Part shown: positions 1-9,361 of the stretch, piece by piece
Layout of the letters: each line of letters opens with the position of its first letter
Numbering within the stretch: the first letter of the stretch is position 1
Assembly: GCA_905214625.1 (NCBI GenBank)
Contig: CAJMMQ010000016.1
Coordinates: forward strand, 1-63,291
Length of the DNA stretch: 63,291 nucleotides
Origin: an uncultured bacterium
Lineage (GTDB): Bacteria > Bacteroidota > Bacteroidia > Bacteroidales > Bacteroidaceae
Direction: 5' to 3'
Made by a program: the position numbers and the translations under genes
Notes under the pieces: model-generated
What the model was told of the DNA's origin: nothing
The model's input: the letters and a program-made list of their open reading frames with translations, nothing else
Databases searched by the model: none

Positions 1-502
1 GGCGGTCTTCAAGCTCGCGGCTCATGTCCAAAACGTCGAGTATAGGCTTGTCGTACTCATCTATCAAGACAACGGCGCGGCGGCCTGTCTTTGTGTGGGC
101 GGCGCGGAGTATCTCTACAAAACGGTCGCCGTAACCAAGCTCATTCTGACGAACAGGAATACCATAACTACGCTCCCATTCCGACAGACAGAAGTTTAAC
201 TTCTTTTCAAGTTCGCCGGCGTTGGTGAAGTTGCCGCCGTTGAAGTCAACGTGGAACACAGGATAAACGTTCCATTCTTTCTCCATGCCGTCGATGGCGA
301 GACCCTTGAAAAGATCCTTGCGGCCAAGGTAATAGTTTTTCAGCGTAGACACAAGCAGACTCTTGCCGAAGCGGCGCGGACGGCTCAGAAAATATATTCC
401 GCCCTCATGGGTAAGGTCGTAAATCATGTCCGTCTTATCCACATACACATAGCCGTCTTCTATTATCCGGTCGAAGCTCTGTATTCCAATTGGGTATTTC
501 AT
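1..502 (-). CDS. AAA-ATPase-like protein (DUF1703 type), 3' part outside window
   Basis: The reverse strand from an ATG at 502 reads MKYPIGIQSFDRIIEDGYVY and stays open to the window edge, so about 167 N-terminal residues are visible. SRPRRFGKSLLVSTL is a Walker A P-loop (near residue 40) and RRAVVLIDEYDKPILD is a Walker B-like strand. This layout is typical of the large Bacteroidales AAA-ATPase-like family that usually carries a C-terminal PD-(D/E)XK nuclease-like domain, which would lie outside the window. The start is followed by a family-typical first sentence, and a purine-rich stretch (aaaggag) lies upstream. These genes are often multicopy and their biological role is not established; a defence or mobile-element link is only a guess. 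Gene length cannot be judged here. Confidence 0.85.
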   Translation of the reverse strand, partial: MKYPIGIQSFDRIIEDGYVYVDKTDMIYDLTHEGGIYFLSRPRRFGKSLLVSTLKNYYLGRKDLFKGLAIDGMEKEWNVYPVFHVDFNGGNFTNAGELEKKLNFCLSEWERSYGIPVRQNELGYGDRFVEILRAAHTKTGRRAVVLIDEYDKPILDVLDMSRELEDR

Positions 503-558
503 CCTTTCGTTTCTCCTTTAATATGATGGTTATCTGAATGAACGGCCTGCTGCCAATC

Positions 559-576
559 CGCTATACGAATATAGCG
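559..576 (-). promoter_or_regulatory. Perfect small hairpin in the leader of the ATPase gene
   Basis: CGCTATA, CGAA, TATAGCG forms a perfect 7-bp stem with a tetraloop about 57 bases upstream of the ATG at 502. It may be an RNA leader hairpin or a small operator palindrome. The structure is seen directly; the role is inference. Confidence 0.4.
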
Positions 577-646
577 AAAGGCAAGAGCAAATCAAAAAAA
601 CATGTTTTTATGAATTTTGCACTGCCGAGCCACATACTATATTATG

Positions 647-654
647 CAAATATA
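647..654 (-). promoter_or_regulatory. Possible -7 box (TATATTTG) for the leftward ATPase gene
   Basis: The minus strand reads TATATTTG, matching the Bacteroidetes TAnnTTTG -7 consensus, 145 bases upstream of the ATG at 502. No TTTG is found at the usual 19-20 bp spacing, so support is weak. Confidence 0.3.
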
Positions 655-810
655 CGCAATTTGTTTGAAAACATGTATTATTACACATACGAAAAACATT
701 ATTAAACCCAAATCTGTCATTCTGTTTAAGATAAATTCTTTTACTTTTTGCCAATTTGAGTTTTATAAAGTCAAACTTATAACCTGCAAGTCAACCACAT
801 TCACATATAA

Positions 811-860
811 TAAAAGAACCCTGCCATCGCTCCGAAATAGAGTTTGAAAGGGTTCTTTTA
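811..860 (-). terminator. Hairpin terminator after the alpha-galactosidase gene
   Basis: TAAAAGAACCCT (811-822) pairs perfectly with AGGGTTCTTTTA (849-860), a 12-bp stem. It lies about 80 bases past the stop of the leftward alpha-galactosidase gene, the last gene of the glycan locus. On the minus strand the stem ends in a T-rich run, so it could stop transcription coming from the locus before it reaches the ATPase gene. Confidence 0.65.
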
Positions 861-941
861 TGCTTACTTATTGCAACATGCAACTTTTCCCGGTGTCCAG
901 TTTATATGCACACGCCACGGTCTTTATATTAACTCTTAGCA

Positions 942-3083
942 TTATTCTGCCTTCAGCTCATACACGCGGCTGCTCAGCTTCTGCGCGCTGAAGAGCGGCA
1001 GTCCAACGGTCATGAGATACTCGCCCGAGTAGGTCTTCACCTCGCCCTGCGAGCCGTCGGCACGGTTAATCTCACGCACGTCATACTTCTTCGAAGCGTC
1101 GAGACCTTCCATCACCACGTTGTAGAGCTTCTCGCTGTAGCGCGGGAATATGTCGAAGGCAAACACCACGGCGCTGGCCTTGTCCTTGCTGACATACATC
1201 GTAGAGGTGTGGTTGCCCTCGTATGGCGACACGAGGCGATACTGGTCGCCGTCAAGTATCACGGGTTTCAGCCTGTTGAAGTCGGCTATCGACTGCTTGC
1301 AGTAAGCCAGCTCTCCTGCCGAAATGTCGTGCAGGTTGATGTCGAAGCCCATCTTGCCCATCATGGCCACGTTCACCCTGAACTTTATGCTTGCCGCCTT
1401 GTTCCAAGTAGTTACGTGGGCACACTGCACCTTGGCAGGGAACACCTGCGAGTAGCCCCACTGTATGAAGATGCGCTCCACGGGGTCGGTGTTGTCGCTC
1501 GGCCACATCTCTACAAAATATTTCAGCGCCTCATAGTCGGTGCGTCCGCCTCCGCCCGAGCACAGCATCATGGGCAGGTCGGGATATTTTGCCTTGATGC
1601 GCTCCAGCACGTTGTAGAGTCCGCGCACGTAGTCAACATAAAGGTGTGTCTGCTTCATCTTCTCGTAGTTAGAGTAGATGTTGGTTATCGGGCTGTTGCA
1701 GTCCCACTTGAAGTAGGCTATGTCGGGATATTTCGTCATCAGTCCGTCCACCACGCCGAACACATAGTCCTGCACCTTGGGGTTAGACAGGTCGAGCACG
1801 AGCTGGTTTCTGAAGTAATACTCCTCGCGGTTGGGCAGCGTTATCACCCAGTCCTTGTGCTTCTCATACAGCTCCGACTTGGGGCTAACCATCTCAGGCT
1901 CTATCCACAGGCCGAACTTCACGCCCTGCTTCTTGGCCTCCTCCGTCAGTCGTCCTATGCCGTTGGGCAGCTTGTCGGCCGTAACCTCCCAGTCGCCCAG
2001 TGCCTGCGTGTCGCTGTGGCGCTTGTATTTGTTGCCGAACCATCCGTCGTCGAGCAGGAACATGTCAACGCCCAGCTCCTTGGCCTCGCCGATGAGCGAG
2101 AGCAGCTTGTTCTCATCGAAGTCGAAGTAAGTAGCCTCCCAGTTGTTCAGCAGCGTCATGCGGTCGCCCTGTCCGTCCTTTATCTGATACTTGCGCGCCC
2201 AGTCGTGCAGGTTGCGGCTGGCGTGTCCTGTTCCGCTCTGGCTCAGGGTGAAGATAAACTCAGGAGTCCTGAAGCTCTTGTTCTTTGCCACGGTGTACTG
2301 CGACGCATAGGGGTTGATGCCGCTTATCACGCGCAGGCCGCCAAGATTGTCAACCTCGAACGTAAACCTGAAGTTGCCCGTCCATGCCAGCGTGCCCACC
2401 AGCACCTCGCCCTCTCTCTCAGTGGCCTTGCTGCCGAGCGACAGCTGGAAGAAGGGCTGGCAGAACATGTCGGCGCGCGCTCCCAGCTTGGTGTCTATCA
2501 CCTTCTTGCCGAAGTAAAGCTCCTGCGTGTGGCTGCCCGCCTCGGTGGCCCAGTCGCCGTTATACTGTGTCAGGTAATATTTCGGCGCATACATGTGGAG
2601 CATCGACGAGGCATACTTCTCGAGCGTTATGGCCGACTTCTCCCTGTTGAATATCTCGGTCCACGCCTTAAACACGTCTTCCTTGGCGTAGGCCACAAAG
2701 TGCATTGCCACCTCGTCGGCATACACGGGGTCGGCAAGATATATCACGGTCTCCGTGCCGCCGTCGCATGCCTTTGTCTCGTGCCTCTTGTATTTCAGCA
2801 GCGTCGACGGGTTGCCGTCAGAGCGCGTTATGTGGAGCGCAGGCTCAAAGTAGTCTTCCATGCCGTGTGTCATGTATGCCTCCTTGCCCTGCGGCAGCAT
2901 GGCATACTCGCTCTTGTCCGTAAGGCGCTTGCCGAAGTAGCTCTGGTACAGCCGGCCGTTGTCGCCCACGGTGAACACGAGGCTCGTGCTGCCGGTCTCT
3001 ACCACAATCTGTTCTTTGGCGCCGGCCTTGCAGACAAATGCCAGCAGGCCAAGTGCCACGAATAGTTTTGTTACGATTTTCAT
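942..3083 (-). CDS. Alpha-galactosidase, glycoside hydrolase family 36
   Basis: A 713-residue exported enzyme expected to remove terminal alpha-galactose from oligosaccharides. It has a signal peptide (residues 1-22, ending CKAGA), an N-terminal beta-sandwich and a central TIM barrel. GH36 landmarks are LDDGWFG, WIEPEMVSPKSELYEKHKDW, the nucleophile Asp in FKWDCNSP (about D461) and the acid/base Asp in SDNTDP (about D530), followed by an anti-parallel beta C-terminal domain. The length is usual for bacterial GH36. It is the last gene of the SusC-to-GH36 minus-strand locus, 76 bases after the esterase gene, so it is probably co-transcribed. With no lipobox, a periplasmic location is likely. 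The family call is firm; the natural substrate (raffinose-type, galactomannan or other) cannot be read from sequence. Confidence 0.93.
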   Translation of the reverse strand: MKIVTKLFVALGLLAFVCKAGAKEQIVVETGSTSLVFTVGDNGRLYQSYFGKRLTDKSEYAMLPQGKEAYMTHGMEDYFEPALHITRSDGNPSTLLKYKRHETKACDGGTETVIYLADPVYADEVAMHFVAYAKEDVFKAWTEIFNREKSAITLEKYASSMLHMYAPKYYLTQYNGDWATEAGSHTQELYFGKKVIDTKLGARADMFCQPFFQLSLGSKATEREGEVLVGTLAWTGNFRFTFEVDNLGGLRVISGINPYASQYTVAKNKSFRTPEFIFTLSQSGTGHASRNLHDWARKYQIKDGQGDRMTLLNNWEATYFDFDENKLLSLIGEAKELGVDMFLLDDGWFGNKYKRHSDTQALGDWEVTADKLPNGIGRLTEEAKKQGVKFGLWIEPEMVSPKSELYEKHKDWVITLPNREEYYFRNQLVLDLSNPKVQDYVFGVVDGLMTKYPDIAYFKWDCNSPITNIYSNYEKMKQTHLYVDYVRGLYNVLERIKAKYPDLPMMLCSGGGGRTDYEALKYFVEMWPSDNTDPVERIFIQWGYSQVFPAKVQCAHVTTWNKAASIKFRVNVAMMGKMGFDINLHDISAGELAYCKQSIADFNRLKPVILDGDQYRLVSPYEGNHTSTMYVSKDKASAVVFAFDIFPRYSEKLYNVVMEGLDASKKYDVREINRADGSQGEVKTYSGEYLMTVGLPLFSAQKLSSRVYELKAE

Positions 3084-3159
3084 GTCTTTACTGTGTTTTA
3101 TTAGTTAAAAATATTTATGTCCTTAATGTCCTGATTTTCCTGTGCACAGGGCCACATGG

Positions 3160-5100
3160 TCAGCGTGAGCCTGCCTCAAACAGAGCCACGGGCAGCCCCG
3201 TCGGCCCGAACAGGTTGCCGCAGGGATAGTCGGCCCAGTTGTATCTCACGGCCACTATGTTTCCGCCTGCGGTTATCCTTATGGTGCGCGCGTCGGTCTT
3301 CACGGCTTCGGGCGCAGCCCACTGCCCCTTGTCGGTCAGCACGATGAAGCCTCGCGGAGCCTCGCCCCTGGTAACCACGTCGCCGTCAAACCTCAGCACG
3401 GCCTCGCTGCCCTTTATCTCGCAGTTGCTCAGGGCGGGCGCCCTGTCGGTTATGTCGCTGAAGCCGTAGGCGCGCCGGAGGGCCACGAGCGACAGCCTGC
3501 GCGCCACCTCCTGCTTGTTCTTTGGATGTATGTCGGTGCTGTCGCCTATGTCTGTCGTAACCACCATGGCCGTGCCGTCAAGGCTCAGCGCGCCTGCCTG
3601 TGCCTGCCGCAGCGCCGCCCACTCAGAGTCGGGCTGCACCTGCACGGGCTTAAGATATGCCGCCAGCTGAACAAAGTAGAACGGCAGGCTGTCGTTGCCC
3701 CACAGGCGGCGCCAGTCAGATATAAGCCGGCGGAACAGCGGCCCGTACTGGGCGGCACGCCCCACGTTGGCGCAGCCCTGATACCACAGCACGCCCTTTA
3801 TGGGCAACTGCCGCAGCGGATAGAGCATGGCGTTGTATAGCACCGTGGGGAAAGACGCGCTCTCGGCCGACACAGGACGCCGCGGCAGCTTGCCGAAGTC
3901 GGCAGCCACCTTGTAGGCCCAGTTGCCGTCGAGCGGCAGGCGGCTGTCGCCCTGCCGTGCAAACAGGTCTGAAGCGCTGCCGCAGATGCCGCCCTCGCCC
4001 TCAAAGTCGGTAACCCTTACGGTTATCAGAGCCTTGCCGCCCTTCACAAGCTCTGCCGGAACGGTGTAGGTGCGCTCCACGTTGTAGCCCGAGCCTTCGG
4101 CTATCTTTGTTCCGTTAAAGTAGGTAACGTCTTCGTCGTCTATGGCTCCGAGGTGCAGTTCTACGGACTTTCCTGCCCATCCGGCAGGTATGTCGATCTC
4201 GCGCTGCATCAGCACAATGCCGTTGAATCCGGGCAGGACAGAGCTTTCCCACTGCCCCGGAACGGGCATCACGGGCAGACTGCCGTCGGCGGGCAGGCAC
4301 ACCTTGCCGCCGCTGTCGGCTACGCCCTCCGTGGCCATGCTCACCCACTCGGCCACACGGCGCTCATATTCGGCCTTTATCCTGTCCTTGTCAAAGCCGT
4401 TGTCGGCCATCATGCCTGTCTCGTTCTCAAAGCCCTCAACCGAGCTAACGCCTGCATAGCTGCTCCATGCCTCGGCCGGCGTGCCGCCCCAGGTGCAGTC
4501 TATCACGCCCACATGTACGCCCAGGCGCCTTGACATCTCGCGGGCATAGAAGTATGCCACCGACGAGAAGTTCTCAACGGTCTCCGGCGTGCACGTGCGC
4601 CAGCCGCCCATGTTCACGTCGGTGTCGGCCGCGGGCACAAAGCTGCGCTGCTTGCTTATCTGCAAGAATCTCACTTCGGGATGATTGGCCGACATTATCT
4701 CGTGCCAGTAGTTCATCACCTTTCCCCAGCCGCCCACGGGCATCTCCATGTTCGACTGCCCCGAGCAGAGCCACACCTCGCCCGAATATATGTCGCGCAG
4801 CGTGGTCATGTCGCCGTCGTCGAAGGTTATCGTGTAGGGACCTCCGGCCTTGGGCGTGGCCAGTCTGATGCTGAACGTGCCGTCGCTCATCACCTTAGCC
4901 GTCAGGGCATGCCTGCTCCACGAAGCCCTGACCTTAACCCTGCTGCCGCTGCTCCTGCCCGTTATGGTCCAGAGGCTCTGCTGCTGAACCACCATGCTGT
5001 CGGTAACAAAGTGAGGCAGCACCACCTTTGCGTCTGCTCCGGCGGCACACAAGGCTACGGCAACAATAATTATAATACGTCTGAAATTATTTGTTTTCAT
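3160..5100 (-). CDS. Sialate O-acetylesterase-type SGNH carbohydrate esterase
   Basis: A 646-residue protein with a cleavable signal peptide (1-24) and the SASA-type SGNH hydrolase fold. The catalytic serine is in CSGQSNMEMP (about S116), the Gly block is WGGTPAEAWSS, and the Asp-x-x-His block is TDIHPKNK (about H525). A beta-sandwich, galactose-binding-like insert sits near residues 265-385 (WAGKSVELHLGAIDDEDVTY), splitting the hydrolase as usual in Bacteroidetes members. The family removes O-acetyl groups from sialic acids or plant polysaccharides. The gene lies between the regulator and the alpha-galactosidase in a galactoside locus, so I infer de-acetylation of a plant or host galactosylated glycan rather than sialic acid itself; no sialidase or NanA-type gene is in the window. 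Confidence 0.88.
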   Translation of the reverse strand: MKTNNFRRIIIIVAVALCAAGADAKVVLPHFVTDSMVVQQQSLWTITGRSSGSRVKVRASWSRHALTAKVMSDGTFSIRLATPKAGGPYTITFDDGDMTTLRDIYSGEVWLCSGQSNMEMPVGGWGKVMNYWHEIMSANHPEVRFLQISKQRSFVPAADTDVNMGGWRTCTPETVENFSSVAYFYAREMSRRLGVHVGVIDCTWGGTPAEAWSSYAGVSSVEGFENETGMMADNGFDKDRIKAEYERRVAEWVSMATEGVADSGGKVCLPADGSLPVMPVPGQWESSVLPGFNGIVLMQREIDIPAGWAGKSVELHLGAIDDEDVTYFNGTKIAEGSGYNVERTYTVPAELVKGGKALITVRVTDFEGEGGICGSASDLFARQGDSRLPLDGNWAYKVAADFGKLPRRPVSAESASFPTVLYNAMLYPLRQLPIKGVLWYQGCANVGRAAQYGPLFRRLISDWRRLWGNDSLPFYFVQLAAYLKPVQVQPDSEWAALRQAQAGALSLDGTAMVVTTDIGDSTDIHPKNKQEVARRLSLVALRRAYGFSDITDRAPALSNCEIKGSEAVLRFDGDVVTRGEAPRGFIVLTDKGQWAAPEAVKTDARTIRITAGGNIVAVRYNWADYPCGNLFGPTGLPVALFEAGSR

Positions 5101-5136
5101 AGTTTAAAACATTTTGTACTTATAATCTTTATGGTC

Positions 5137-5193
5137 ATGGCAACAGCTGCGGCACCCGCATCCAACGCAGTCGCCAACACATGTTGTTGCCAT
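5137..5193 (-). other. Inverted repeat between the regulator and esterase genes
   Basis: ATGGCAACA (5137-5145) and TGTTGCCAT (5185-5193) are perfect 9-bp complementary arms with a 39-base loop, lying in the 122-base gap after the stop of the two-component regulator. It could be a terminator, processing site or attenuator separating the regulator from the two downstream enzymes. The function is inferred. Confidence 0.35.
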
Positions 5194-5222
5194 AATTATG
5201 TTGTATGTTTTTTTACTTCATG

Positions 5223-8200
5223 TCAGCCGTTGCCCTGCTTCTCCCTGCACTGCTTCTCAAAGTCCTTCGGGCTTATGCCAAACTGCTTGAAAAACAGCTT
5301 GCTGAAATACGACGGCGACGATATGCCCACCATATAGCAGATGTCGCCTATGAGGTGCTTGCCCTCCTGTATAAGTTCGGCGGCCTTTTTCAGCTTGATG
5401 AGCCTAATAAGCTCAACGGGCGACATATTGAACACCGACTTTATCTTGCGCAGCAGGCTCGAGTGGCTCATGCACAGGATGTCGGCCATGCACTCCACAT
5501 TGAAGTTGTCTTCGCCCACGTTGTCCTCTATAATCTTTATCACCTTGTTCATAAACTCCTCGTCGGCCTTCGTCATGTGCATGTTGTCCATGTTGAAGAA
5601 GGGCTTCTTCGAGAACGACTCGCGCTCGCGCCGTCTGTTGTCGAGCAGCGAACGTATTAGCTGGCGGAAGAATTTCACCGAGAAGGGCTTCTCTATATAT
5701 GCCTCGGCGCCGAGCTGCAGACCCTTTATCTTGCTCTCGAGGTCGTTCTTGGCAGTGATGAACACTATAGGTATGTGCGACAGGTTGATGTCGGCCTTGA
5801 CGGTCTTGCACAGGCTGAAGCCGTCCATTTCGGGCATCATCACGTCAGACACTATCAGGTCTATGTGGCTTCCGGCCAGCTTCTCGAGAGCATCCTTGCC
5901 GTTGCGTGCCGTCTCTATCGTGAACGACATGTTGGCCTGCTCAGCCAGAAACTCGCGCATGTTGTCGTTGTCCTCAACTATCAGCACGGTATATCCGCCG
6001 GCGTTATCCTTGGCCTGGTTGGTGTCTTCCTCAAGCAGATAGTCAGACGTGTCAACGGTCAGCTTGTTATTCTGCTTTATTCCTTCTTTGTTCAGCGGTA
6101 TGGTGGCCACAAACGTATTGCCTTCAGTGCTTTTATTGTCAAGCACTAAACTTCCACCGAGCAACGACGCAAGCGACAACGACAACGGCAGACCTATGCC
6201 CACGCCGTTTTCGCCACTGTTCGACTTGTCTATCTGGTAGAAACGTTCAAATATGCGCTCCTTGTCGCTGTCTGATATCTTGTCGCCGTCGCTTGTCACC
6301 TTGACAATAAAATTACTGCTGTCGGCATAAAGCGACACCTTAATCATTCGACGGGCATATTTCAATGCGTTGTTAAGCAGATTACTTATAATCTTTGTTA
6401 CGGCTTCTTTGTCGGTAGATACAATTATCGGCCCTTCGGCAACATTTCTTATAAGTTCCTTGTTCTTCAGCGTCATGGCCGGCTCAAAGCGGTCTATAGT
6501 CTCATTTACCAAGGCGCTTATGTCTACGTTCTCATATTTGAACGTAAGTCTGTTGGAGTCAATCTTCTGGAAGTCGAGCAGCTGTCCCGTAAGGTTGAGC
6601 AGCCGCTTGGTGTTCTGCCTCGTAACCTTCAGATAATGCTGCACACGGCTGTTCTTTATTCCTATCTCCTCGATGGCCTCGAGCGGTGCGTCGATCAGCG
6701 TCAGCGGCGTGCGTATCTCGTGGGCCACTTCGGTAAAGAAGTTAACCTTGTTCTGGTACAGCTCCTTCTCCTTGTTCACGGCAAAGAGGTGCTGGCGCTC
6801 GCGCAGCTGCTTTTCCTTGTGGTTGCGGTAGAGGATGAACCATAACAACACTCCTGCCACAATAAGAATTATATATATCATATAAGCCCACTTAGAACTG
6901 TACCATGGCGGAGTTATCACAATCTCAAGACTCTTGGTTATGGTCTGTCCGTGTGTGTCAACCTTAACGCACAAGTTATACGTGCCGGGAGGCAAATTGG
7001 CAAATGATATATGATTACCCGTCATGCTTATCCATTCTGTGTTAACAGGTTCGAGTTTGTAACTGTATATACTGCCGCTGGTAACACCGAAACTTGGCGA
7101 TACAACATCGAGTGAGAATGTAGCCATATCGTAGGGCAGAGTAAGACGCTTGGTAAACATAATGTTTTCTTTAAGCGGAGAATTCTTTGTATCTACGGTA
7201 ACCTCCTCGTTTAATATCTTCAATCGGGTAAAATATAATGGCGACAGGGTGGTCTGATTATCTTCCATATCCGGATTAAAGGCTACTATTCCGCCTATGC
7301 ATCCGAAATAAAACAATCCGTCGTTGGCCTTAATCGCCGAGTTATAGTTAAACTGATTGTTGGGCAGTCCGTCTTTCACGGTGAACACTCTTACGGCCTT
7401 CGTGTCGGGATTAAACTTCACAAGACCCTTGTTGGTGCCGAACCAAAGGTTTCCGTTGTTGTCTTCAAGTATGTTGTACGCCACGTCGTCGGGCAGTCCC
7501 TCCTCAATTCCGAACGACGTAAAGTTGTCTTCTTTCTTGTTATAGCGGCTTATTCCGCCGCGGTCGGTAGACACCCACACGTTGCCGCGGCTGTCTTCCA
7601 TAAACGAGCTTATGCTGTTGGAGCGCAGCCCGCTGCGCGATGTCCCGCCCGACACATATCTCTTGTATTTTCCTGTAGAAGGAGTATATTTCCAAATACC
7701 GTTGCCCATGGTGCCTATCCATACTGTTCCTTCATGGTCTTCAAAGAAATTGAAAATCCAGTCATATCCGGTTTCGTTGACATGACTGAAATCCTTCTGT
7801 CCGGCATTGCGTCTGTAAAGTGCGTATCCAAGCCCCACCCATTCATTGCCTTTGCTGTCTTTAAAATAAGAATACACACTGTTGTCTTTTTCTTTTATAT
7901 TCAGCACAGTAGAAACTTTTCCGTTGCCGTCGACACACAGCAGTCCGCCGCGCGAGAAGCCGGCATAGACGCTTCCGTTGAAGGTGGTGAGCAGCAGCAC
8001 TGTTTTCTGTGCCGCCGTTATATCATTGATTGCAGATATTATGTTAGTTGCCGGATTGAGCGAGAACAGTCCCCTGTCCTCTGTTCCTATCCATATACGG
8101 TTGTCGGCACTCTGCGTAAGTCCGTTGACCACCCTCCCGGTAAGCCCCGACCACAGGCCGAACACCTTAAAGTAAAACTTGTTTCTTGATGTGTAGTTCA

Positions 8201-9227
8201 CTCCGCCGAAAGACGTGCCTATCCACACGTCGCCGCTCCTGCTCTCGTAGAGACAGTAGATTATGTCGTCAGACAGGCTGAACTTGTTGAGCGGATCTTC
8301 GTGCAGCACGGTCTCGGTGTTGTCATATTTGTTGAGGATATACAGTCCGTGCTGTGTTCCTATCCATATTTCGTCTTCAAAGCACTGCATGCAGCGCATG
8401 TATATCTTTCCTTCTGCCGAGAAGTTTATTTTAGAGAATGTGTTATGCACAGGATTGTAGCGGAACAGATATCCGCTTGTCGATGCAAATACCAGTGAGC
8501 CGTCGGTGTCTTCAACCACGGTGGTGAACATAACGCCGTCCATTGTCTGCCCGTCGGCAGCTGTAACCTTCACAAACCGTTTTGCGCGCTTGTCGAATTT
8601 ATATATTCCGGCGCTGGCCGTAGTTACCCACACGTCGCCGTTGTCGTCGACACAGATGTTAGACGGGAACTTTTCTTTCAGGTTGTCCTTTATCGGCGTT
8701 ACTGAATAATAGTCGACGCTCTGTCCGTGATAATGAAACACGCCGAGGTCGGGCAGAAGCACCCACACGTTGCCCTTGCCGTCGCCGTCGATGGTCTGCA
8801 CCCAGTTGTCGGGATACTTGCCGTTGCGCCTGTCTTTACGGTCAAGAAAGCTGAACGTGTCGGTCTTCGGGTTGTAAAGATACACACCGCGGTCTGTCCC
8901 AACCCACATCATCTTGCGCTCATCCTCATACAGGGCCGCAATGTTGTTGTTGCCCTGCTTCTTGTTGTGGTCAAAGCAGTTAAGCCTGCGCATGTCGAGG
9001 CCGTCGTAGCGGTGCAGTCCGTTCTTCGTGCCGAGCCATATAAATCCGTAGCTGTCTTCGGCCACACACTTTACGTTGCTCGACGACAGCCCGAAGGTGT
9101 TGTCTATGCGCTTGAACGAATAGTTGCCCGTGGCATAAGCCGGACATGCCGCCAGCAGGGCTGACGCAAGCACGGCCATGATAAGGGCTGCTATGGTTTG
9201 AGGGGCTTTAACTGAACTTTGCTTCAT
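5223..9227 (-). CDS. Hybrid two-component system regulator (HTCS) of the glycan locus
   Basis: A single 1334-residue polypeptide carries sensor, kinase, receiver and DNA-binding parts. After a signal or anchor segment (1-32) come two seven-bladed Reg_prop propellers (repeats such as GFIWLGTKNGLHRYD, residues about 40-680), a Y_Y_Y beta-sandwich (about 690-770), a membrane span (about 777-797), HisKA with phospho-His in EVAHEIRTPLT (H836), HATPase (GENGVGIGLPLSLS), a receiver with phospho-Asp in IVSDVMMPEMDG (D1128), and an AraC-type double HTH (about 1225-1330). In Bacteroides HTCS regulators a periplasmic oligosaccharide binds the propellers and switches on the adjacent susCD operon. It sits within the locus in the same orientation, 122 bases before the esterase gene. 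Confidence 0.95.
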   Translation of the reverse strand: MKQSSVKAPQTIAALIMAVLASALLAACPAYATGNYSFKRIDNTFGLSSSNVKCVAEDSYGFIWLGTKNGLHRYDGLDMRRLNCFDHNKKQGNNNIAALYEDERKMMWVGTDRGVYLYNPKTDTFSFLDRKDRRNGKYPDNWVQTIDGDGKGNVWVLLPDLGVFHYHGQSVDYYSVTPIKDNLKEKFPSNICVDDNGDVWVTTASAGIYKFDKRAKRFVKVTAADGQTMDGVMFTTVVEDTDGSLVFASTSGYLFRYNPVHNTFSKINFSAEGKIYMRCMQCFEDEIWIGTQHGLYILNKYDNTETVLHEDPLNKFSLSDDIIYCLYESRSGDVWIGTSFGGVNYTSRNKFYFKVFGLWSGLTGRVVNGLTQSADNRIWIGTEDRGLFSLNPATNIISAINDITAAQKTVLLLTTFNGSVYAGFSRGGLLCVDGNGKVSTVLNIKEKDNSVYSYFKDSKGNEWVGLGYALYRRNAGQKDFSHVNETGYDWIFNFFEDHEGTVWIGTMGNGIWKYTPSTGKYKRYVSGGTSRSGLRSNSISSFMEDSRGNVWVSTDRGGISRYNKKEDNFTSFGIEEGLPDDVAYNILEDNNGNLWFGTNKGLVKFNPDTKAVRVFTVKDGLPNNQFNYNSAIKANDGLFYFGCIGGIVAFNPDMEDNQTTLSPLYFTRLKILNEEVTVDTKNSPLKENIMFTKRLTLPYDMATFSLDVVSPSFGVTSGSIYSYKLEPVNTEWISMTGNHISFANLPPGTYNLCVKVDTHGQTITKSLEIVITPPWYSSKWAYMIYIILIVAGVLLWFILYRNHKEKQLRERQHLFAVNKEKELYQNKVNFFTEVAHEIRTPLTLIDAPLEAIEEIGIKNSRVQHYLKVTRQNTKRLLNLTGQLLDFQKIDSNRLTFKYENVDISALVNETIDRFEPAMTLKNKELIRNVAEGPIIVSTDKEAVTKIISNLLNNALKYARRMIKVSLYADSSNFIVKVTSDGDKISDSDKERIFERFYQIDKSNSGENGVGIGLPLSLSLASLLGGSLVLDNKSTEGNTFVATIPLNKEGIKQNNKLTVDTSDYLLEEDTNQAKDNAGGYTVLIVEDNDNMREFLAEQANMSFTIETARNGKDALEKLAGSHIDLIVSDVMMPEMDGFSLCKTVKADINLSHIPIVFITAKNDLESKIKGLQLGAEAYIEKPFSVKFFRQLIRSLLDNRRRERESFSKKPFFNMDNMHMTKADEEFMNKVIKIIEDNVGEDNFNVECMADILCMSHSSLLRKIKSVFNMSPVELIRLIKLKKAAELIQEGKHLIGDICYMVGISSPSYFSKLFFKQFGISPKDFEKQCREKQGNG

Positions 9228-9361
9228 AATTAATTTGTCTGTTTCTGATAATACTTATGCCGCCGGGCGGCAAGTGTGTTTCTGATATCAGCCTTACGGC
9301 TTGTGCCGTTCTGCTGCTTTATGCCGTGTCTGCCGGACAGATGCCGGCCATAAGCATGATG

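Larger units (their letters stand above)
503..941. other. Intergenic region, no gene seen
   Basis: The 439 bases separate the ATPase gene and the alpha-galactosidase gene, the latter ending at 942. I see a leader hairpin, a weak promoter-like box for the leftward gene and a strong hairpin near 811-860, all listed separately. The small open frame at 617-847 is AT-rich, has no family resemblance and overlaps the terminator, so I do not count it as a gene. Confidence 0.6.

Noticed and set aside
617..847. 76-residue plus frame in the first intergenic region
   Set aside because: AT-rich, no motif, and it runs into the terminator hairpin.
1209..3065. 618-residue plus-strand open frame opposite the GH36 gene
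   Set aside because: It is an antisense shadow of a gene with complete GH36 motifs; its translation is rich in Val/His/Arg with no domain.
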